A stretch of 18,153 nucleotides of DNA from JBBPZA01 sp038330095. Its GTDB lineage: Bacteria > Actinomycetota > Thermoleophilia > Solirubrobacterales > Solirubrobacteraceae. The notes under the pieces are model-generated. The model searched no databases, was not told the origin of the DNA, and saw only the letters and a program-made list of their open reading frames with translations. The position numbers were made by a program, and so were the translations under genes. The stretch is taken from the NCBI GenBank assembly GCA_038330095.1, contig JBBQNQ010000059.1, positions 1-18,153 of the forward strand. Reading direction: 5' to 3'. This document shows positions 12,974 through 18,153 of the stretch, piece by piece (the first letter of the stretch is position 1; every line of letters starts with the position of its first letter).

Positions 12974-15040
12974 TTGTCAGACTTCGTGACCGACCACGGG
13001 GTGATCATCGCGCTCGTGTGCGCGGCCTGCGCCGTGCTCTACGGCGTGGTCACCTCCCGCCGCCTGCTCGCCCTGTCGCCCGGAAACGAGCGGATGCGGG
13101 CCATCTCGGGCGCCGTTCAGGAGGGCGCGTCCGCCTACCTCAACCGGCAGTACCGCACGATTGCGATCGTCGGCGTCGTCCTCTTCGTCGCGCTGATCTT
13201 CATCCAGAACATCTCCGTGGCCGCCGGTTTCGCCGTCGGCGGGATCCTCTCCTCGGCGGCCGGCTACATCGGCATGAACGTGTCGGTGCGCGCCAACGCG
13301 CGCGTCGCAGAGGCCGCGCGTGGCGGCGTGCCGCCCGCGCTTTCGGCGGCCTTCCAGTCGGGGGCGGTCACCGGCCTGCTCGTCGTGGGCCTGGGCCTGC
13401 TGGGCGTCGCGGGCTACTACGGGGTGCTGACCTACTTCTTCGACAAGGGCCAGAAGGACGCAATCGACGCGCTGATCGGCCTGGGCTTCGGCGGCTCGCT
13501 GATCTCCGTCTTCGCCCGTCTGGGCGGCGGCATCTTCACCAAGGGCGCCGACGTCGGCGCCGACCTCGTGGGCAAGATCGAGGCCGGCATCCCCGAGGAC
13601 GACCCTCGCAACCCGGCGGTCATCGCCGACAACGTGGGCGACAACGTGGGCGACTGCGCCGGCATGGCGGCCGACCTCTTCGAGACCTACGCCGTCACCG
13701 CGGTGGCGGTCATGCTGCTCGGCGTCCTGAAATTCGCGCCTGAGAACTGGACCCAGGTCGCGCTCTACCCGCTGGTCCTGGGCGCCGTCTCGATCATCGC
13801 CTCGATCATCGGCACCTTCGCGGTCCGCTCCCGCGCCGGCAACGTCGAGCGCGCGCTCTATCAGGGGCTGATCGTCTCCGGGGCGCTTGCCGCCGCCGCC
13901 TTCTACCCCGTGACCAAGTGGCTGATGGAGGACCTCTCGCTCAAGGACGCGGCGGCGCCCGGCGACATCCCGGGGGTCGGCGACCTCTACCTGTGCGCGC
14001 TGATCGGCATCGGCGTCACCGCCTGCCTGTTCGTGATCACCGACTACTACACCTCTACCCGCTTCAACCCGGTCAAGAAGACGGCCAAGGCGTCGGAGAC
14101 GGGGCACGCGACGAACATCATCCAGGGCCTGGCCCAGGGCTACCAGAGCACGGCGGCACCCGCGATCGTGCTGGCTCTCGGCATCCTCGGCGCCAACGAG
14201 CTCGCCGGCATCTACGGCATCGGCGTGGCGGTCATGGCCCAGCTCTCGCTCACGGGTCTGATCGTGGCGCTCGACGCCTTCGGGCCGGTGACCGACAACG
14301 CCGGAGGCATCGCCGAGATGGCCGATCTCCCTCAGGACGTGCGCGACGTCACCGATCCGCTCGACGCCGTCGGCAACACCACCAAGGCGGTGACCAAGGG
14401 CTACGCGATCGGCTCGGCGGTGCTGGCGGCGCTCGTGCTGTTCAACGCCTTCGAGCTCGAGGTGGCCGACGAGGCCAACAAGATCTTCAGCTTCCAGATC
14501 GCCGACCCCAAGGTGCTCATCGGCCTGCTCGTCGGCGGCCTGATGGTCTACCTGTTCGCCGCGCTGTCGATGGAGGCGGTCGGCCGCGCGGGCGGCGCGG
14601 TCGTAGAAGAGGTGCGCCGCCAGTTCCGCGAGAAGCCGGGGATCATGGAGGGCACCGACCAGCCCGACTACGCGACCTGCGTTGACATCGTGACGCGGTC
14701 GGCCCAGCGCGAGATGATCATCCCGTCGCTGATCCCGATCTTGGTCCCGTTGTTCGTCGGCCTGCTCAGCGTCCAGGCCCTCGGCGGGCTGCTGATCGGG
14801 GTGATCGTCGTCGGCCTGTTCGTCGCGATCTCCATGACCTCGGGCGGCGGCGCGTGGGACAACGCCAAGAAGCTGATCGAGGACGGCGCGTTCGGCGGCA
14901 AGGGCTCTGAGGCCCACGCCGCCGCGGTCACCGGCGACACGGTCGGCGACCCCTACAAGGACACCGCCGGCCCGGCGATCAACCCGATGATCAAGGTGGC
15001 CAACATCGTGGCCATCCTGATCATCCCGCTGATCGCCTAG
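12974..15040 (+). CDS. hppA: Membrane H+-translocating pyrophosphatase, K+-independent type
   Basis: A 688-residue, roughly 16-helix membrane pump that couples hydrolysis of pyrophosphate to proton export. Substrate-site motifs are DVGADLVGKIE (193-203), DNVGDNVGDCAG (from 219) and DTVGDPYKDTAGP (from 655), with D655, D659, K662 and D663 among the usual Mg-PPi ligands. The segment GNTTKAVTKGYA (467-478) has Lys at 471 and Thr at 474, the pair that marks the K+-independent subfamily; K+-dependent pumps have Ala and Gly/Ala there. The start is TTG 12974, eight bases after GGAGGA. It stands alone behind a structured non-coding region, so it probably has its own promoter. Its TAG stop overlaps that of the opposing wax ester synthase remnant within CTAG. 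Confidence 0.97.
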   Translation: MSDFVTDHGVIIALVCAACAVLYGVVTSRRLLALSPGNERMRAISGAVQEGASAYLNRQYRTIAIVGVVLFVALIFIQNISVAAGFAVGGILSSAAGYIGMNVSVRANARVAEAARGGVPPALSAAFQSGAVTGLLVVGLGLLGVAGYYGVLTYFFDKGQKDAIDALIGLGFGGSLISVFARLGGGIFTKGADVGADLVGKIEAGIPEDDPRNPAVIADNVGDNVGDCAGMAADLFETYAVTAVAVMLLGVLKFAPENWTQVALYPLVLGAVSIIASIIGTFAVRSRAGNVERALYQGLIVSGALAAAAFYPVTKWLMEDLSLKDAAAPGDIPGVGDLYLCALIGIGVTACLFVITDYYTSTRFNPVKKTAKASETGHATNIIQGLAQGYQSTAAPAIVLALGILGANELAGIYGIGVAVMAQLSLTGLIVALDAFGPVTDNAGGIAEMADLPQDVRDVTDPLDAVGNTTKAVTKGYAIGSAVLAALVLFNAFELEVADEANKIFSFQIADPKVLIGLLVGGLMVYLFAALSMEAVGRAGGAVVEEVRRQFREKPGIMEGTDQPDYATCVDIVTRSAQREMIIPSLIPILVPLFVGLLSVQALGGLLIGVIVVGLFVAISMTSGGGAWDNAKKLIEDGAFGGKGSEAHAAAVTGDTVGDPYKDTAGPAINPMIKVANIVAILIIPLIA

Positions 15041-16203
15041 GAGGAGGCCGCAGGCCAGCCGGTGGGACGCGCGCCCGAGCGCTCGGCCGGCGCGTTCTCC
15101 CGCGCCAGCGCGACGAGTGCCGCGAGCTCGTCGCGCAGAGCGTCGATCAGCGTCCACGTTCGATATCACGAGGTTGAGGACCGGGTCGACGGCGGAGCGC
15201 GTGCCCAGCGCCGCGGTCGCGCGCGCGGCGCGCGCGAACAGTGCCGGCGGGATGAACTCGTTGACGTCCTTCAGCAGCGTCGCCGGGATCGCCTTGTGGC
15301 GCTCCTTGGCCGAGCGAAGCGCCTCGTGCGCATGGGTCAGGCGCTCGCCCGGATCCGCCTCGTCGGTGGGGATCGGGGCGATCATCATCGAGACCTTGTT
15401 GCCGAAGGTGCCGAACTCCTCCGGCGTGCGGACCGATACGGGATCATGGCGAGCAGCGGGCGGTCGGGCAGCGCCTCGTGGGCCTCGAGCCAGCGGCGCG
15501 TCGCCGCCGCGCACATGCTGACCACGACGTCGTTTCGGAACGCCGTGACGTCCAGATTGGGCAGCGTGCTCGGGAGTGCGCGCAACGCGCGCAGCGGCTG
15601 ACGCGGCATCGCGGCCAGGCCGCGACCGAGCATCTCCAGGTCGTTGGGCCGCCTCTCTCCGCAGGGATCCTCCGGCGGCGGCGGGACATCGCGGCCGTCC
15701 GGATCGAGGTCGAGGATCTGCGCGAGGATCTCGGCGCCTGACATGCCGTCGATCGCCGAGTGGTGCATCTTGGTCATCACCGCGACGCGGCCGCCTCGCA
15801 CCCCCTGGATGACGTAGAGCTCCCACAGCGGGTGCGAGCGGTCCAGCGGGCGGGAGTGCAGCCGGGCGACCTGCTCGGCGAGCTGGTGGTCGCTTCCCGG
15901 CTGGGGGAGAGCGAGCTCGCGCACGTGGAATTCGACGTCGAAGTCCTCGTCCTCGATCCAGTAGGGATGGTCAAGGCCGAGCGGCACCCCGACGAGCTTC
16001 CAGCGAAACGGGGGCAGGAGATGGATGCGCCGCTCGAGCAGGTCGCGCATCCGCTCGACGGTGAGCTCGCCGTCCGGTGCGGTCGAGGGGTCGTAGAGCG
16101 CCAGGCTGGAGACGTGGCCGTGGTTGCGGGAATCCTCGATCGCGAGGAACTGGGCGTCGAGGCTGGTGAGCTGGCGCATCTTCTCCGCTGCGGTCGTGGT
16201 CAT
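15037..16203 (-). pseudogene. Broken wax ester synthase/diacylglycerol acyltransferase (WS/DGAT)
   Basis: From ATG 16203 the reading frame encodes a WS/DGAT-type enzyme: LTSLDAQFLAIED, then PLDRSHPLWELYVI and the catalytic HHxxxDG as MHHSAIDGM (H147, H148, D152). The family makes triacylglycerol or wax esters from acyl-CoA. Two lesions break it. Near 15438-15441 one base is missing: LLAMIP should continue into VSVRTPEEFGTFGNKVS, but that text lies in another frame and the original frame stops at 15385. At about 15155, LNLVISNV jumps directly into WTLIDALRDELAALVALA in a third frame, losing roughly 50-60 residues of the C-terminal domain by comparison with the family. The tail then runs to a proper stop at 15037-15039. 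An alternative ATG is at 16209. The frameshift alone could be a sequencing error, but the deletion is harder to explain that way. Confidence 0.8.
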
Positions 16204-16303
16204 GAGCATCTTGCCCGCGGACGCGGGGATCGACGCCCCGTGAGCTTGCTGAGAATTCCAACCTTGACCGCGCCGCTCACGTATTCCTCGTGTTAGGACC
16301 ACG

Positions 16304-17374
16304 ATGCGACTACTGCGCCTTGCCATCTTCACCCTTGCCCTGACCGGCGGGCTGGCCGCTCCCGCCGCGGCGCAGGCCGCCCGTCGCGTGCTCCAGCCCG
16401 TGACCCTGGGATCGCCAGGCGAGGGTGTGATGAAGGACACGATCGTTGAGGGCAGCCGCGCGGTGCTGCCGCGCGCGAGCGCCGCCGCCACGGCGGGGAT
16501 CTTCCACACGGCCGACGGATACGCGGTCTCGGTCACCGTGTCGGCCACCTACGCTGCGACCCACGCCTCGATCCAGTCCTTCGTCGACCTCCTCGGCAAG
16601 CTTCCCCACGGCTCAGAGATGGGCCGTCTGAAGCTCCTGATCGCCGCGCCCGAAGAGGTCGGATCGCTGTGCGGCGGCGGTTCGGAAACGCTCGCCTGCT
16701 ACGTGCCCTCGGCCCAGCAGCTCATAGCCCCGGGCGAGCAGCCCCCGAACACCGACCTCACTCCGGCCTACATCATCGCCCACGAGTACGGGCACCACGT
16801 GGCCAACAACCGCACCAACTCCCCGTTCTCCGCCGAGGACTGGGGACCGAAGTACTGGTCCTCCAGCAAGCTCGTCTGCCTGGGTGTGACCGACAAGCGC
16901 TACTTCCCGGGCGACGAGGGCGACAACTACGCGGCCAACCCGGGCGAGGCGTGGGCCGAGACCTACGCGCAGCTCACCTACCCCGGGGTCGCCTGGGACT
17001 ACCTGCCGAGCCTGAAGCCCGACAGCGCGTCGCTGGCCGCCGCCCGCCGCGACGTGACCTCGCCCTGGAAGCGGCGGCGCAGCGCGCGCTTCTCGGGCGA
17101 GCTGAGCTCCAAGACCCGCAAGCGCGACTTCCGCCTCACGCTCAAGCTCGACGGAAGCCTGTCCGTCGCGCTCTCCGGCCCCAAGCGCTCCAACTACGAC
17201 CTCGCGGTCAGGGCCCAGAGCGAGCGCCAGGGCTCGACGAGCCGCGCGGGCAGCCGTGACAAGCTCTCCTTCCGCAGCGCCTGCCGCGCGTCGGCGAGCG
17301 AGAACCTCACTGTGCGCGTGGTGCGAAGGAGCGGCAGCGGCCGCTTCAAGCTGACCGTCAAGTACGCCGGCTGA
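16304..17374 (+). CDS. Secreted HExxH metalloprotease-like protein
   Basis: A 356-residue exported protein. Residues 1-25 are a signal peptide (MRLLRLAIFTLAL, ending AAAQA). The zinc-binding HEYGHH is at 160-165 (H160, E161, H164), and EAWAETYA (E215, E219) about 55 residues on could supply the third ligand, as in gluzincins. Four cysteines before and after the HExxH helix could form disulfides. The C-terminal ~95 residues (from RFSGELSSKTRKRDFRL) look like a beta-sandwich of the pre-peptidase C-terminal type, which often helps secreted proteases bind surfaces. AGGA at 16295-16298 is five bases before the ATG. It diverges from the WS/DGAT remnant. I cannot name the family; substrate and activity are unknown. 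Confidence 0.75.
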   Translation: MRLLRLAIFTLALTGGLAAPAAAQAARRVLQPVTLGSPGEGVMKDTIVEGSRAVLPRASAAATAGIFHTADGYAVSVTVSATYAATHASIQSFVDLLGKLPHGSEMGRLKLLIAAPEEVGSLCGGGSETLACYVPSAQQLIAPGEQPPNTDLTPAYIIAHEYGHHVANNRTNSPFSAEDWGPKYWSSSKLVCLGVTDKRYFPGDEGDNYAANPGEAWAETYAQLTYPGVAWDYLPSLKPDSASLAAARRDVTSPWKRRRSARFSGELSSKTRKRDFRLTLKLDGSLSVALSGPKRSNYDLAVRAQSERQGSTSRAGSRDKLSFRSACRASASENLTVRVVRRSGSGRFKLTVKYAG

Positions 17375-17392
17375 GGCCGCTCTCGGGCGACT

Positions 17393-17407
17393 TAGACTTC
17401 CGGCTCC
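17393..17407 (+). promoter_or_regulatory. Candidate near-leaderless promoter of the permease gene
   Basis: TAGACT at 17393-17398 lies nine bases before the ATG at 17408, in the 33-base gap after the metalloprotease gene. There is no Shine-Dalgarno sequence, so the permease may be read from a very short leader rather than from the upstream gene. Confidence 0.35.
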
Positions 17408-18153
17408 ATGGCCGAACGCCGTCTCGAGGGCCTCCAGCGCGTACTGGGGGTCAACGCGCTCTTCTCGACCGCCTACGGCAACGTCGGCTCCTCGATCTAC
17501 TACGCACTCGGCCTCGTCGCATCGTTCGCGCTGGGGCTCACGCCGGTGGTCTTCGTGATCACCGGGATCATCTTCTACCTCACGGCCGCCACCTACTCCG
17601 AGGCGACGGCGATGTATCCCGAGGCGGGCGGCTCCTCCTCCTTCGCGCGCCACGCGTTCAACGAGCTCGCGTCGTTCTTCGCGGCCTGGGCGCAGATGCT
17701 CAACTACGTCATCACGATCGCCATCTCGGCGTTCTTCGTCCCGCACTACGTCGGCGGCCTGTTCTGGGACCCGCTGCGCCATTCCCCCGGGGACGTCATC
17801 GCCGGGATTGCGATCGTCGCGCTGCTCTCGGCGATCAACGTGGTCGGCGTCAAGGAGGCCGCGGGCCTGAACATCGCGCTCGCGGTGACCGACTTCATGA
17901 CCCAGCTGCTGCTGGTGGTGGTCGGCGGCGTGCTGGTGTTCTCGCCCGACACCCTGGTGAGCAACGTGCACCTCGGGGTGGCCCCGAGCTGGAAGGACTT
18001 CCTGCTGGCGATCCCGGTCGGGATGATCGCCTACACGGGCATCGAGACCATCTCCAACATGGCCGAGGAGGCCAGGGAGGAGACCAAGACGATCCCGGCG
18101 GCGATCAACCGCGTCGTGATCGCCGTCTTCGCCATCTACGCCGCCCTTCCCGC
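17408..18153 (+). CDS. APC-family amino acid permease, 3' end outside the window
   Basis: The first 248 codons of a membrane transporter; it runs off the right edge without a stop. The N-terminus MAERRLEGLQRVLGVNALFS leads into helix 1 with GNVGSSIYYALG, the broken-helix substrate site of the APC superfamily (amino acid-polyamine-organocation). Further hydrophobic helices follow: VVFVITGIIFYLTAATYSEA, the MLNYVITIAISAFF region and VIAGIAIVALLSAINVVG. IAYTGIETISNMAEEAREE from about 207 is the conserved helix 6 region followed by the loop with acidic residues. Substrate, most likely an amino acid, cannot be told from half a protein. The ATG at 17408 is 33 bases after the metalloprotease stop, with a TANNNT hexamer nine bases upstream. 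Confidence 0.88.
   Translation, partial: MAERRLEGLQRVLGVNALFSTAYGNVGSSIYYALGLVASFALGLTPVVFVITGIIFYLTAATYSEATAMYPEAGGSSSFARHAFNELASFFAAWAQMLNYVITIAISAFFVPHYVGGLFWDPLRHSPGDVIAGIAIVALLSAINVVGVKEAAGLNIALAVTDFMTQLLLVVVGGVLVFSPDTLVSNVHLGVAPSWKDFLLAIPVGMIAYTGIETISNMAEEAREETKTIPAAINRVVIAVFAIYAALP

Noticed and set aside
12977..15826. A 949-codon open frame on the minus strand
   Set aside because: Most of it is the antisense of the pyrophosphatase gene, with His/Asp/Arg-rich text. Only its first part (about 15165-15440) is meaningful, as the shifted middle of the WS/DGAT remnant.
16214..16227. Inverted repeat CCCGCGG/ACGCGGG just upstream of the WS/DGAT start
   Set aside because: The loop would be only two to four bases, and short GC palindromes are common here. 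The gene downstream is broken as well.
16264..16299. TTGACC at 16264-16269 as the -35 box of the metalloprotease promoter
   Set aside because: No TANNNT lies at 16-19 bases; TATTCC is 12 bases away and TAGGAC 24, so no proper pair can be made.

Overview
The window is very GC-rich, uses GTG and TTG starts freely, and packs its genes tightly. Together with an actinobacterial-type set of Rex, a GCS2-type carboxylate-amine ligase, a K+-independent H+-pyrophosphatase and a LAxTG-type sorting signal, this suggests a member of the Actinomycetota. Thermoleophilia/Solirubrobacterales would fit, but that is inference from style and gene content; no rRNA or tRNA is present to place it.

Region 1 (70-6899) is a cell-surface glycan locus. 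A leftward SAM methyltransferase diverges from a rightward run: a TylF-type O-methyltransferase with a coiled-coil tail, a 919-residue two-headed glycosyltransferase (beta-sandwich-like N-terminus, GT2 domain, WsaF-like GT4 domain), an acyltransferase-3 membrane protein, and a small secreted Ser/Gly-rich protein ending in LARTG, a hydrophobic stretch and a basic tail. They look like a set that builds, methylates and acylates a surface polysaccharide, next to a wall-anchored stalk protein.

Region 2 (6939-12642) is one translationally coupled housekeeping operon. The order is tsaE, a glycolipid-binding-family protein, tsaB, rimI, tsaD, a small glutaredoxin-like protein, rex, a glutamate-cysteine ligase-like enzyme and a DUF1844-like protein. 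Most junctions are GTGA or ATGA overlaps. It joins t6A tRNA modification and ribosomal protein acetylation to NADH sensing and thiol chemistry.

Region 3 (12643-12973) is a 331-base non-coding stretch full of hairpins and repeats, including two hairpin/T-tract units that share a 13-base sequence, a 15-base direct repeat around a strong stem-loop, and a 12-base palindrome beside a -10-like hexamer. It separates the operon from the H+-pyrophosphatase gene (12974-15040, TTG start with a strong ribosome binding site).

Region 4 (15037-18153) holds a leftward wax ester synthase/diacylglycerol acyltransferase gene that is broken by a one-base frameshift and an internal deletion, a secreted HExxH metalloprotease-like protein, and the first 248 codons of an APC-family permease that runs off the window. 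No CRISPR array, insertion sequence, phage gene, tRNA or rRNA was seen. Several transcription-unit heads carry a TANNNT hexamer 6-9 bases before the start codon, suggesting leaderless mRNAs.
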